A stretch of 64,000 nt of DNA. Source: Gnetum montanum (Eukaryota; Streptophyta; Gnetopsida; Gnetales; Gnetaceae). Positions 12,276 through 25,141 of the stretch are shown in pieces. The stretch is from assembly GCA_015680685.1 (NCBI GenBank), contig MNCI01026525.1, positions 357,758 to 421,757 of the forward strand. Direction: 5' to 3'. Positions within the stretch are counted from its first letter, which is position 1; every line of letters starts with the position of its first letter. The position numbers were made by a program, and so were the translations under genes. A model generated the notes under the pieces. The model saw only the letters and a program-made list of their open reading frames with translations. It was not told the origin of the DNA and made no database searches.

Positions 12276-12837
12276 AATAAATTATAAATTTCTACAAGGA
12301 CCTACTGAATACGAACAACAATCCATATACCATCACGGCATTCAATGTGACCAACAACTCTAGACCTACATGCGAGTTGTTCATGCTATGAGTACCTCCT
12401 TGCAATGACAGGAATCCTTTAGCTTCAAGTAGCTCAAGGTTTTCTTTTTTTTGTAAGGATACCATCATCCATGCCTTCTAGAAATCCTTTTGCGATTAGG
12501 TTTCTCCCTCTCACTAAAGAACAACAAAAATAAATTGGCCAATTCACTAAAAGAGGTGGGTCCATCGAAGCTCATTCCCATCTCATCTATTCTAATGAGC
12601 TCTGATGCTCAAACCACATCAACTAGTCAACTGCAAAAGGGTCCCAAGCCATAAAATAAGGGAAAAGAAGCTAAACAACCTTTGAAGCATGAAGTTCACA
12701 TCTTGGGGTACATTGAGGAAGTTAAGAATCCTATGCATGATAAGCTCAAAACCAACGATAAAGACTTCCTCAACGCAATGGTACAAGTGAAACAATTGCT
12801 AAAATAAAAAAACACTTCTCTTAGCCTGTATGACATT

Positions 12838-13620
12838 GTGATGACCTCCATTGCACACTATGAAGAACTAGTAAAGATGATCACCTCTATTTCTTTTAGT
12901 GAGGATGTCCCCTCTAATGAACAATCCATCCATGCAATGATGGTACCACCTTCACCAAAGGAAAAACCAAGGTCAATGATGCTAGTGTTTTGCAATAAAG
13001 AAGTCAAAACTAATCCCTCATATGGCAAGACATCTAAGGCTCCTCTTTTCGTAACCATAAAAATAAGTACTACAAGATGCATAGAGTGCACGTTGGTCAT
13101 GGAGCCATAAAAAATGTAATACCTTACACCATTGTAGAATGTCTAGGCCTAATTGAACAAGTGCAACATAATTTAGCAACTACTCTTAATCTCTTCAAAG
13201 AATCTCAAGTAGCCATAAAAGGTTCAATTTCTTTAGATTTTTTGGCAAAAGAATAATTTTCCATAACAACCAATTTCTTGGTGGTGGAGGAAACACCAAG
13301 GTTCAATCTTATTTTGGGGAAGCCTTAGTTAGCTCAACTATGAGTGGTTTCCTCACTAATCCATCAAGAAATTCACTTGCCTTACAAGGGAGGTGAAATC
13401 ATCATCCATGGTTATAGTGCAGTTCCCTTGGTGGTCAACAACGTTGACATTGAACAAGGATCTAAAGTTGAGTTTTAAAAAGAAACTCCTATCATTAGCC
13501 ATTAAGTCAAGAAGCCTAAGAGAGCAAAAGTATCTAGGGCAAAAAACGATGGATCCATGGACACATTTTCCAATCTATCAAAGATTAGGCAACACTTGCA
13601 TTATTGATGTATTCCCTTAA
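12838..13620 (+). pseudogene. Aspartic protease relic of element B
   Basis: Across frames the translation reads APLFVTIKI (about 13040), VIPYTIVECLGL, ESQVAIKGSISLDFLAKE (about 13200), NFLVVEETPRFNLILGKP (about 13270) and HLPYKGGEIIIHG (about 13380). This is the retropepsin of Tat/Athila-type elements, where ILGRPW closes the domain. The Trp here is a TAG stop and the catalytic Asp-containing motif reads as GHG, so it is inactive. It follows gag in the usual order. After 13620 there is no RT for 10 kb, which is unusual and is discussed in the findings. Confidence 0.65.
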
Positions 13621-14402
13621 TTCACTTACCCTTGTACTTGTAACCATATAGCCCATTTTTCCTATAACCTTCCATAGCCTACCTTACAACATTTTTCATG
13701 TATGCATTGTTTGTTTACTTTTTACTTTATTTTAGCCTTATTTTGCACATACCCTAAGGTTTACACTTGTTTACAATTTACTTTTATGACTTTCTTTTAT
13801 TCAAACCTAAATCATAAAATATGATAAAAACTTTAAAACTTGAAAAACTTGTAAAAATTTTAAAACATAAACAAATCAATAAAAAGTTTTCTTTCAACAG
13901 GTGGGACCTTCCATGGCCTAAAACTAGCAAGAATCGCATGGCCTTCCATAGCCTAAACCTGCCAAATAACATGGCCCAAAAATTGCATGGCCTTCCATGG
14001 CCTAAACCTGGTAAATAACATGGCCCACCATGGCCTAAAACTAGAAAATTACATGGTCCATCATAACCTAAAACTAGCAAATCATTTATAACCATTACAA
14101 CCTAGTTTACATTGTGGTTGTTTTTCATAAGAACCAATGTACCCTATGAAATAAACAAAAATGTAAACATAAACCTATATAAAACATTAAACATTAAAAA
14201 ATATAGACCAAATTAAAACTTAAGAAAATAATAATAGCATAAATGTCTATCACATAGCATGACAAAAGCTTAAACAATATATGAAACAAAAATTGTCTAT
14301 CAACCACATCAAATGGCTAACACTAGCCAATACATCATAACATCATCAAAGTCATCAAATGTTACCAATAGGATAACCATAAGCAAATGACCATGGATGG
14401 CA
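13621..14402. repeat. Spacer with CCATGGCCTAAAACTAGCAA tandem repeats
   Basis: At 13890-14090 about five imperfect ~38-40-bp units carry TGGCCTAAAACTAGC or TGGCCTAAACCTG followed by an ACATGGYC word. The rest (13621-13880 and 14095-14402) is AT-rich with no gene. The unit is the same word family as at 2515, 6355 and 22780. The longest reading frame across it, on the minus strand, is only the repeat read through. Confidence 0.6.
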
Positions 14403-17400
14403 CTAAGAGGATGCTGGAGGAGGTTGATTAGCACTTTTACCTTCTCCATTAGGGTGGCCAATGTCACCTGGTACCTGTATCACAACAAAACACAAGTTAA
14501 AAAATAATCAACAAAGTATAAAACCAAACTATAACTTAAATAAAATTCAACTAAAATATGCTAAAATAAATTAAATAAGAAAACCTAGGAAGGCTTGGGA
14601 GCAACATCCTCTAGTAGAAGATTATGAAGACCAACCTCCAGATGATGAAGGATTTGTTTCTTAGTCATGTGGGCCTAGTCCAACTCCCTAAGATTGATGC
14701 CTCTCAGGGTGTTTCTATTGTCAATGTCTTTCCAAGTAGGTGGCTCCTTGAAAAATGTCCTAGTAGTTACCTCTTTAAAAGTGGTAGTCACCTGAGGAGA
14801 TCGGAATCCAACTATGGTTAGGGTGCCTTCAAACAGTTTGAAGACATCATCCACTTAAATCCTTCTCATGAACAACTCTAGCTTGTGCTATTCAATGGAC
14901 TCCTCCTTCAACCACTTCAGGTAAGCTTCATGCTTAGCCTTATACTTTTTCTTGTGGTCCTTCTATGCTTGGCCCCACTCAAGAACCTAAGCACAATAGT
15001 CTCTCCACTTTCTAGCCTTGCGTGCCAGTAGGTCCATCTGGAGCTACTATTTAGCAACCTCTCTAGCAAAGGAAACCTTGCCATGGATGGCATTCTATAC
15101 CATGCCCACTCAATTTTTTTGGTTTACAAAGAACTCCTATTGGCCACTTGGGCCTCCATGAATTCCTTACAATCCTTGAGATCATTTTTGCCTAACCTGC
15201 CTCTTGTTTTCTTTTTCCAATGCAACAATGTGTTTCCATAGGAACTCATTGGCACATTTAATTTTCCACAAATTTTTGGCACAATAAAATGCACACTCAA
15301 TGGCACTTTCATATAACTTATCTGGTACACTCTCTACATTAGATGATAGGCTAGGTAAAGCATCAATCTCAACAGGGCAGTTGGGATTCCATATAAGCTT
15401 AGGTAGTGAAACAGCATGAAAAAACATAAAAAAAATGATAAATAACCAAATAACTAAGATACAAAATAATAAAATAACTAAAAAACATAAAGTGCAACAT
15501 AAAATAAGTACTTACCCATATCAAAAGCAACTTGGTGCAACCAATCAATCATGTTCTTAGCTATCCCTCACATGAACACCCTCTTGATAAGAGTGTCCAT
15601 GCATGGCTTCATGTGAAATGTGTAAGTAGAAGTTGTGGGCTAGGGGCTCAATAGCTAAGACAAGCATAACAACCAAAATACAATTAAGCCCAAGCTTAAG
15701 CACAAAACAAGATAACTTAAAACACATGAAAACAAAGGCATACATACTTGGAGCATCATCTCAAATGATGACAAGGGGTTCACCTAGCTATGAAGGATTG
15801 AAGATGGCCTCAAAGTCATCCAATGGAACATTGGATACTACTTCATCCTCATGGAATTGAAGGATCTCCTCCTCTAGGTGTCTTTGCTCCACCTCTACTA
15901 TTGCTGCCTGGGCCACTATCTCTTGTTGTTTTCCTATAATAAAAATAAAAGAAAAACATGAAATAACTTAGTATATCTTGCCTTATAATAACAATATAGC
16001 CCAATAACATAAAATATAACAATGTAAAAAATTTAAAACAAATTAAATCATACCTGTGACCATGTTGCATTCTAGGCCAAGTCTCACCATGAACCTCCTC
16101 TTGGAGGGTTGCTCAATTACTGGTGCTTCCTTCTCAACCATGGACCTTTTTAGTTTGGCTCTAGCTAAACCTTTAGCTTAAGCTAGCAATGTCCTAACCT
16201 AATCAACACCTCCATACTCAACCTGGGGCTTAATCCCCATGCTATCAATGAAAATACAACTCCTACCACTAATCCCCTTAGTGGTAATGGACAATGATTC
16301 AACAACATACTCTAGCTAGTTTTGAGCCTACATAGTGGGATAAACATGTTTAACCCACAACTTAGAGAGTTGAGCTAGATCTTGGCTTACCCATTTTCCA
16401 TCCTACCTCCCCACTAGAAAATTTGAAAACCTCCTTAGATCTACTATAAAAATTCATAATGCATGTGGCATTTTTTTGTGAGGTTTTCATGGAGTTTAAG
16501 GACTTTACCACATATCCTAGAAACCAAGTGATCAACCCAGTTGAATCAAGCACCCTCCAAGAGGACCTTTCACATGGTCCATACCTGTTCAACCCTCATG
16601 ATATTTTCTTGTGATAGTAGCTTACAAAACCACCAAGAGCAGAACAAGGGGTATGCCTCTCTAGCCTCCTCAACCTTGAATTGGCTAGGAGATAATCCAT
16701 TGTAACCACAATGAGTGTTAAGCCACTCCTCCATCTCCTCTTGATGCTCCACTTCTTTAGCCACCTTAGTGACAACCTTTAGGCCCTCATGAGGAACACC
16801 AAAATGATCACTAAAGGTAAAGTCATTAATGGCTATGGTGATAAGCAAATCATCAATCTAGGTGATGAACTTATTAACACATTGGTCAGAGGAGTCAATT
16901 ATGTTCACCATCTCAGGAGTAGGGACAATGGGGATAGGGGCCATAAATAGATCAAGCAAACTTGAATTAGTGACGTTTACTTGGATATGTCTAGGCATCT
17001 TGCTAACTAACCACTACTATGCTGAATCCACCTCCTCATACTTAAGGATCAAAGTCTCCTTGAAGCATCCTGAAATAACAAGTGTGATGGTGAAGAAGGT
17101 GCTAGCATCTACAATAAGACAAAAGGTCATTTATCATAGGCATAGCATAAAACCAAAAATATAATAAGTATAACAATAATAAAAACCAAATTTATAGCTA
17201 AACATAGTCAATACAACCATTTAGAAACTTAAATCCTAAGTAGCCTACAACCATAAAACCATGAATATGTTGACATGAAATCAAAAAACAAATTATAATT
17301 CTTATCTTTCTTACTAGAGGAGGGTGGCAAAGAGCCTTCAACGGGTATGCAGGAAAGATTTGACTTATCCCACAAACCATGCATTCTACCATTAGCTACA

Positions 17401-19885
17401 CAACATTGGTAGGCACTGGAGTAACCTATGATGTACCTACCTAGGTCACCTCTCAGTTGCTCCACCACCACAAGCCTCACTATGGAGCTTTTGGTGAAAA
17501 CCTCCAACACTGTTTGAGCCGAGGAAAGGAGCTAGTCGTACTTGATAAATCCCTTGTCATCCATCATGTACCTACAAGTACAACAATCTAAAAAAAATTA
17601 AAACCAAATAGCCTAGTAAAACCAATAATTAAAGTAGCCAAAAATAAAAAATTAAAAATCATGCTTACCCTTCCACATGGTAAATAGTACCAGGAGGATT
17701 CTGGAACAACTTGTAAGCCCGGTGTCCAACTAGAAAGGTGTTGTTAGCATTGTACAAGCTGAAATTTTTCATGTCCCAAATCTTGGATAACTTATGAGTT
17801 CCTCTTGTATTAGTGCTATCAAACATCTTTCCCTTTGTGCATGTCTCAAAATTATCTTCTATGAACTTGATGATCAAACTAGATGACTAGGACAATAAGG
17901 TCTCAATAATGACAGTAGTTCTATGGGTTGATAAGTGTGACCATATCATCACACTAAAAGTTATATAGTAGGAAGGCCAATAACTCTTATGCCCCATTTC
18001 TTAACCACAAGGATCCATGCTCCAAGGTTATGTGCGAAGGTGGGGTATTAGACCCAAGGATGTTGATGCAACACAGCAACTCCAATAACTCTATCATCAC
18101 CAATATGGACTTGAGGAAGATCATGCACACATAATAACAACCATTACAATTATAAATAGTCATAACCAAATATAAATTAGCTCTAAATAGACAAAAATAA
18201 CTACAACATTGATGTCAACATTGCCATTCTAAGACAAAGAACCAAACCATAGTTTCAACACTTAGACTCAAAACTGAAAACCATGTACAATCAAGTGGGT
18301 TAATAACAACTGATGGTAATTTTCATGCTAATATATGCCTAAAAATATATAATATTTTATGTAAAAACATCAAAATCATGAAATATAGCTTGTACCTACT
18401 ACAATAGTCAAAAGACCAATTTGAATTTTACACAATTTTAATAAGTATCCTAGTTAATGGTGAAATTAGCCATAGTAAAAGCTCTAGGAGGCCTAGACAA
18501 AATTTGCTAAAAATTCAAAATGATTGTTTAGAACTAAAAACACAACATGTAGAAAAATTTTTAAACCATTAAACATAACACCAACACCAATGTTGCCTAT
18601 ACAGATAGGGAGGTTTGTAGTTTTCATGGCCAAAACTACAACTCTACAGGATAGTTTACACCAATATGAAAATGACAACTTTTCTAATGCTAGAAATGAT
18701 ATAGACACAAAATTCAATGGGATTTGATATCTACACTAAGGTTTTAAGCTTAGAAAAACTTTTTAAAACACCAGCCAAATCCATAACAATATTCCACCAA
18801 AAACTTTAGAACAACATTAAACTATAGAAAATGGCTATCGTAAATGAACCATAAAAAATATCAAAAAAATTTTAACTTGGCTAAAACAACTTCCAAACCC
18901 TTCCTAACATCTCAGAGCATCCTTAGGATCCTAGGAAGTTGGCTGAAAAAATTTTCTAATGTGCCAACGCTACCCATCTTCATAGGGGCAAATGTAATAA
19001 CAAAAAAAAAACACTTTGAAAACTTTATTAAAAATCAACCACATAACCAAATTTAGTGATTCCATAGAAATTGGAATCCTTAAACCATAAGCTAAAAATG
19101 AAAAACTAGAAACCATAAAATTGCCCAACCATGTTTGCAAAAAACAACAACAAAGTGACATAAACCAAATTGTAATAGAAAAACCCAATTTCATGCAAGT
19201 TTAGGAAAAAAATCATCAAAATTAATTACACATGAAAATTCAATGATTCCATAGCCATTGGAATACTTAAACAAAAAACTAGAAGCCCACAATAAGAAAA
19301 TAAATAAATTCTTCACCATTTTGAAGTGAAACAACATGAAAATACCATGTAAAAAATGGCCAAAACTAAAAACCCACTCTGCACTACCTAACAGAAAAAT
19401 TCATAACAAATTAATTGTAAGCCAAAATTAGGTGGTTTAAAAATCCACTTAACCATTAAACATAGTGCTACAACCATATAGCCATGAAAACCAAAAAAGC
19501 TAAACTGTTTGAACAAGAAAAAAATCCAAAAATGGGATTGCTTTTTTGCCATAAAACCCACAAAAACACCTAGAAATAGCAGAAATAATTTTTCCATTTG
19601 ATACACACCAATTTCAAAATACTAAAAGGCCATAGAAATGGCTTAGATCCAATGTAGTATTTTTATAAAATTCAAAAATAGCAAACACACAAAGCCCTAC
19701 AACCAAAAATGCCTAGGTTTCAAGGGTGAATTCCATGCATAAGGGTTAGAACTTGTGTACCTGGGCATCATGGTGTTGGAGCTTTAAACAAAAATAGGCT
19801 GTGGAAAACTAGTGAGGCCCCATGTAGTAGCATCAACCTCCTCTAGGATAGGGTTCTTGGTGATGGTAGCTCTTCTCTTCAACAT
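14403..19885 (-). pseudogene. Antisense multi-exon gene relic inside element B, function unknown
   Basis: Read on the minus strand, blocks of coding-like sequence are joined by GT...AG introns. Approximate exons are 19885-19761 (ATG, M-L-K-R-R-A), ~18135-17669, 17571-17315, 17108-16054, 15933-15748, 15654-15516, 15397-14585 and 14474-14403 (ends P-P-P-A-S-S-stop). Introns of ~90-210 bp have GTAAG/GTATG donors and T-rich ...TAG or CAG acceptors; the first is ~1.6 kb. The longest readable pieces include NTHCGYNGLSPSQFKVEEA (about 16720) and a Lys/Glu-rich coiled-coil-like stretch (15200-14900). In-frame stops and at least one frameshift show decay. No known family is recognised. It lies wholly between protease and RT, opposite to gag-pol. 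It may be a genuine extra ORF of the element or a captured host gene. Confidence 0.5.
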
Positions 19886-20500
19886 AGTAGCAATCAACAC
19901 AGAAGCAGCTCAAACCTTTAAGTTCTAGAACCTTCTGAAGCAACTACACTAGCCTCTTGATGTAGCAAAGCTTAACTACATTTGGGATGGAAGTGGTAGA
20001 AGCTCAAATGGATGCAAATATTTGATTCAAGATGCTAGAGCATGAGAGTGATAAGAAAAAAATGATTTGTGTAAAGTTATTTCTTGAAAACTAATCTCAA
20101 ATTTATGAATCCCCTTGGAAAATCCTTGTTTCTTAAAACACTCTCCCAAGTTCCACTAAACTCAAAGATCATAATTGGTAAGTAGGACTATGTTGGTTGA
20201 GTGGGAAACTAATGCATCAAGAAAAACTCTAATTTAAGGTGGGCCCCACTAGGTGCCTAGGAAGAAAGCCAATGAAAATCCTAACATAATTGAGTTTTTA
20301 GTTTTGTAGGGTAAATACACTAGGTTTCAAGCACCTAAAAGCTTTGAAATGAATTTCAAAATCCAATTACTACCTAAAAAAACCTTCCAACCACCCATCC
20401 ATGCCATAAAACCTTATGCCCAAAACAAGAAACTAGTGTTGACATTGATGCAAACTAGGTAATGAGGTAGGCAAAAACCCATTCTAAAACCTAACATTTG
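19886..20500. other. Upstream region of the antisense gene relic; no gene seen
   Basis: This is AT-rich sequence before the presumed antisense start. It would hold that gene's promoter if it had one, but no convincing TATA box was picked out. From about 20500 the ~190-bp array begins. Confidence 0.3.
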
Positions 20501-22700
20501 TGGTAACTATGTTGACCACCATCTTGACTATGTTGGACAATGTAGTTACTATTAGGACGGTGTTTCCAAACATCAACCAAGATCCCAATTAATTCTAGAA
20601 TGCCAACTCCATATAGCAAATCCTAGCTAGGACCCCGAGCAGCTCCAAAATTGCATAAAACCTATTAAAAATCACCAAAACCCAATCTTCTTGCATGACC
20701 ACACTGAGGAAGGTCTTAACTACATTGGCTAGCATAATCAAAATTATTTAAGTAATAAATGATCATTAAATACCCAAAATAGCCTTCAAACTAACATATT
20801 TCAACATCAACTTCACTCTAGCACCTCTGTTAGCCTCAAAATAGCAAAAAACTAATCTAAAACAAGTAAAATCCCATTCCAAAATTTAGAATATGCTAAG
20901 GGTAATCTTGACTATGTTATCTAGTGTACTCCTAACATAGTTGGATCAAGGTGGATTGACAAATATAAATAAAAAACTCTAAACTCCTATATTTTGATCT
21001 CCAAACTCCTCTAGAACCTCCAATAATCTTCCATTGACAAACTATGTGGGAGAAACAAACCAAATTCCATTTTCATTATGTAACTACACTAAGGAGGCTT
21101 GTGACTACATTGGCTAGCATAGGCATACTTCCAAAAGATCAAAATGGAACTTCAACTTGTTAAATTAACTTCTAGAAATGCTAGACCAGCCTCAAAACCC
21201 TACTAGGGATCCTAGAGACCTCTAAACCCTACAACCTCAATCAAAATTACCTAGAAATCATCATACATCCTACATCCACATTGTGACTATGCTATCTAGT
21301 TTAGTCTAGTGGTGTTTTACCATTATGACATCAGATTAACCATCAAAACTAATAATTTCAAGCCTAAAACACTAGTTTCTAGCACCAATGAACTCAAAAC
21401 TTGAAAATCTAGTCAATCGATCATAGAGTTGCATCAAAATTTAAATTCCATGTTCTGACTATGCTAACCAACATAGTCCTAGTGTAGTCATGGTCTGAGA
21501 TTGATTCAAGTGGTGATTTAACATTCAAAATAGCCCAAAACATAACACGGAAGTCCAAAACCCTCTCTAGCCTTACCAAATTGCAAATTCATCTTATTTT
21601 AACGTAGGAAACATCAAATTCATTTCAATTACACTAAAGTGAGGCTCAACTACACTGGCCAGTGTAATTGCAATAGGAAATGATTATTTCAAAGCCTCAA
21701 TAGCCTCCAGAATCAGCCATCTTGAGTTATAACTCTAGCCAGAAGCACTAGTAACCTTTGGAACCCAAGAACCATGTCAATTGACTATAGAAACTCATCC
21801 AAAGTTAAATTTGGCACATGGTTATGCAAGAATAGGCTATGACTATGTTGAACAACATAGTCCCAGTGTAGTCATGGCTAGGGAATTCATGAAATTGGTG
21901 TGTTGACATCTCGAATGACCAAAAATGTAAGGCACCTAAGGCCCTAATTATCACTACACAGTGATGATTTTTCCTTGTTTCAACCATGGGAAGATCAGGA
22001 TTCATGAGACTATGTTGGGACAAGCCTATAACTATGCTAGCCAATGTAGTTCATGTCTAAGGTGTTTTGACCATCACAATAGCACTCAAAATGACCAAAA
22101 ACTTAATACCAAAATCCTAGAATCATAAAACCTTGAAGCTAGCTATAGTCTAACTTTTTTCAGCCTTGAGAAATCCAAATCTTATTCTATCTATGCTAGA
22201 GTAACCCTCAGCCACATTGGCCAACGTAGTCATGACGTGTTGATGCCAAGATTCCACTTTAGTAGTCTATGTAAACTTCCATATGTCGAATTCAAATCTT
22301 CCAAAGCCCTACACTAACCTAGGAAGCTCTAGGATGGTAAAAAAAATACTAGTAGAAACTTTGAGGCCTCCTAAACATTTTTTTTCTCATGCAATTACAC
22401 TAAGGATGGCCTAGACTATGTTGGTCAGTGTAGTCACTAGTGGTAACACCATTTCTAGCTTCTAGAGGATGAAAATAAAGTCAAGATCCAACAATCTTCA
22501 ATTCCAATCCATGACATTGGCCATACAAACCGTAAGAAATCCAAAAATAACCATGATCAACCTAGGAAATCACCTACTAATGTCAACTACAATGGGACCT
22601 AGTGTGACTATGCTAGCCAATGTAGTCACATTAGAAGATGTCAATTTTTCTTTCTAATAGCCTTGAAATGATCCCATCATGTTCCCAAACTCACCTATCA
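20500..22700. repeat. ~190-bp degenerate tandem array (type B) in element B
   Basis: A block of the form ACTATGCTAGCCAATGTAGT or its complement recurs near 20525, 20719, 20905, 21105, 21290, 21460, 21650, 21842, 22028, 22205, 22410 and 22605, spaced about 170-220 bp. The cores are imperfect palindromes with ACTA...TAGT arms. Intervening text is rich in CTCAAAATAGCC and CCTAGAA words. The same core variant occurs in the U3 of B's LTR at 33185-33360. No gene is seen. Confidence 0.65.
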
Positions 22701-22779
22701 ACCCTATAAATCTCTACATTGGGGAACTAAGGACTAAAAATGGCAAAACCCAAATATCTTTGACCTTGGTAGACCTTAT

Positions 22780-23385
22780 TTGATCTTTACTTAGTGTTAG
22801 ATGATGGGGCTTGATCATCCTTGACCATCATTTGACACCATGTAGCCCTAGCCTACTAAGGCCTTAAACTAACAACATGGCCCACTAAGGGCTAAAATTG
22901 ACAAAACCTAAACATTTTTTACCTTAGTAAATCTTGTTTAACCTTTGATTAGTATTAGGTGATGGGGTCTAACCATCATTTGATACCATGTAACCCTAGC
23001 CTGCCAAGACCTTAAACTAGAAACATGGACTGCTAAGGCCTAAAACTAGTAAAACCTAAAACCTTTTTAACCTTCATAAATCTTTTTTGACCTTTGGTTA
23101 GTTTTAGGTGATGGGGTTTAATCATCCTTGACCATCCTTTGACACCATGTAACCTTGGCCAACCAAGGCCTTAAACTGACAACATGATCCACTAAGGCCT
23201 AAAATTGGTAAAACCTAAACCTTTTTTACCTTATTAAACCTTGTTTAACCTTTGATTGGTGTTAGGTGATAGGCTTTGACCATCCTTAATCATCATTTCA
23301 CACTATGTAATCCTAGCCTACCAAGGCCTTAAACTGGCAACATGGGTCACTAAGGCATAAAACTGGCAAAAGTGTGACCATACTT
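22780..23385 (+). repeat. Tandem repeat of ~158 bp, four copies, upstream of RT in element B
   Basis: The word GATGGGG or GATAGG recurs at 22803, 22961, 23110 and 23268 (steps 158, 149 and 158). Each unit contains CATTTGACACCATGTARCC, two AAGGCCTTAAACTRRCAACAT-type words, and a pyrimidine-rich CCTTTTTTACCTT stretch. Copies look roughly 80-85% alike by eye. The short subunit matches the repeats at 2515, 6355 and 13890. Confidence 0.75.
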
Positions 23386-23690
23386 GACTATGTTTAACTT
23401 TATGTTTCCTACTTTCATTTATGTTTCAACATTATTTTATCATGTTTGACCTTTATTTGACATTATGTGGCCTTTTTTTCATCTTATTTATCTTCGTCTA
23501 CCTCTTATCGCCTTTGTTGACCTTGTTTTCACTTTATTTGATAATGAAGTGGTTTGTTTTTGCATAGTGTCTAACATAGTTTATATCATTTTGGCATTAT
23601 TTACCTAGTTTTACCTAGGTTCCACTTAATGTGTTTATGGTTGATATGTAGGATTGTAGTATGAACACCTAGAACAAAATTAGTTCACCA
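23386..23690 (+). other. Leader between the tandem repeat and pol of element B
   Basis: No gene is seen. The text GTGTTTATGGTTGATATGTAGGATT at 23630-23654 has a near-identical partner at 2835-2858 in element A, which shows the pol regions of A and B are homologous from here on. Confidence 0.5.
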
Positions 23691-25141
23691 TTGAATCTAA
23701 GTAGACCTCATGATAATGTTGAATGATGTATCAACCTTAATTGCCTAGATCTTGAGCCAGAGAGTCTTGTCAACCACATAGCCTTAATAGAGAAACCTCT
23801 AGAGTGGCCTAAAAACTTGATCAAAACCCTTAGCCTAGAGGCTAGAAACATTACCAAAGACTAACTAGTTGAGGTTCCTATCACAACACATAGTGGTAAG
23901 AAGAAAACCCTAAAATTAGGATCCTCACTAGAATCTCAATGGGCTCAAGATATCATCAAGATCATCCAAGACAATATTAAGGTCTTTGCCTAGTCATATG
24001 AAGATATGTTAGGTCTTGACCCACATTTAGTCCAATGTAACATCATACTCAATCCTAGCATTAGACTAGTTAAGCAAAAAGTTCATAAGATTAGGTTTGA
24101 TTTAGCCTTGGCAGTTCTCGATGAAATCATAAAACTATACTAAGCTAGTTTCATTAGAGCTATTAATTATGTAGAATGGGTTTTCAACATAGTGGTATTC
24201 CCTAAGAAAAATAGGAGTATATTTATTTACATAAATTTCTGAGACCTAAATAAGGCAACCATCAAGGATGATTTTTCCTTGCCTAGTATTGACCAACTTA
24301 TTGATACTACAGTTGGGCATGCCTTATTATCCTTCATGGATGAGTTTTCAAGATATAACCAAATTAGCATTAACCTAGAACAATAACTTAGCATGATCTT
24401 CATAACCCCTTAGGGTACCTTTTGTTATACCATGATGTTCTTTGGCCTAAATAATGTAAGAGAAACCTACTAGAGAGCCATGACATATATCTTTAGTCAC
24501 TATATGCTAGGATTTCTCAATGATTACGTAGAAAATATAGCCGTTAAGTCCAAAGTGGCCAATGACCATGTGCATGACCTTCACCTTATGCTTAAACAAT
24601 GCCTCAAACATGATCTTAGGCTTAATCCTAAGAAGAGATTTCTAGCATCAAAATTGGTAAGATTCTTGGCTTTGTAGTATTGTAAGTGGTAATACATGTC
24701 GATCCTAATAAAGTTAAGGCCATGTCCAACTTGGCAGCACCAACTAACCTTAACAAGCTTTGGGGATTGCAAATTTGATTATAATTTATTTGTAGGTTTA
24801 TCGCTAGGCTTATAGATAAGTTACACCCTATGCAAAACTTACTTAAGAAAGGTGTTCACTATGAGTGGGTGGCTCAATTCTAAGAAGCCTTTGAAAATAT
24901 TAAGCAAGATTTGTCACAACTACCTACAATTTATCCACCACAAAAGGATAAGCCTTTTTATATCTACCTTACTATCTCTAACATGTCTATTGTCTCTCTA
25001 CTCTATCAAAAATAAGATGACAAAGCAAAGCTACTTGTATACTACTTAAGCCATGCATTAGTTGCTCATGAGACCTAATACACTGAAGTGGAGAAGTATT
25101 GTCTAGCCCTAGTCTTCTCATTGAAGAGGTGGAGACACTAC
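23690..25141 (+). pseudogene. Reverse transcriptase and RNase H start, relic of element B
   Basis: This is homologous to 2890-4340 of element A. It carries the CINLNCLDLEPESLVNHIA block (23730), a KQKVHKIRF-like segment (24075), DLNKATIKDDFSLPSIDQL (24245) and LRLNPKK (24615). The catalytic box reads YVEN near 24525, so both Asp residues are gone. Many stops are present (for example at 23861 and 24140). The frame runs to a VEKYCLALVFSLKRW block and is cut at 25141 by the copia-type element. RNase H resumes at 31261. Confidence 0.75.
25137..25141. repeat. Target site duplication, left copy (actac)
   Basis: actac at 25137-25141 is repeated at 31261-31265. Joining the flanks gives GAGACACTACCTCTTTAGG, which matches element A's uninterrupted GAGATACTACCTTTTTAGG, so the duplication is confirmed internally. 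Confidence 0.9.

Noticed and set aside
13784-14095. 103-codon minus-strand frame with Gly-His-Gly repeats
   Set aside because: The apparent protein repeats are the ~38-bp DNA tandem repeat read in one frame.
20500-22700. CRISPR array
   Set aside because: Regular spacing of short palindromic words suggests one at first sight, but the repeats are degenerate, the intervening text is itself repeated, and the setting is a plant retroelement.
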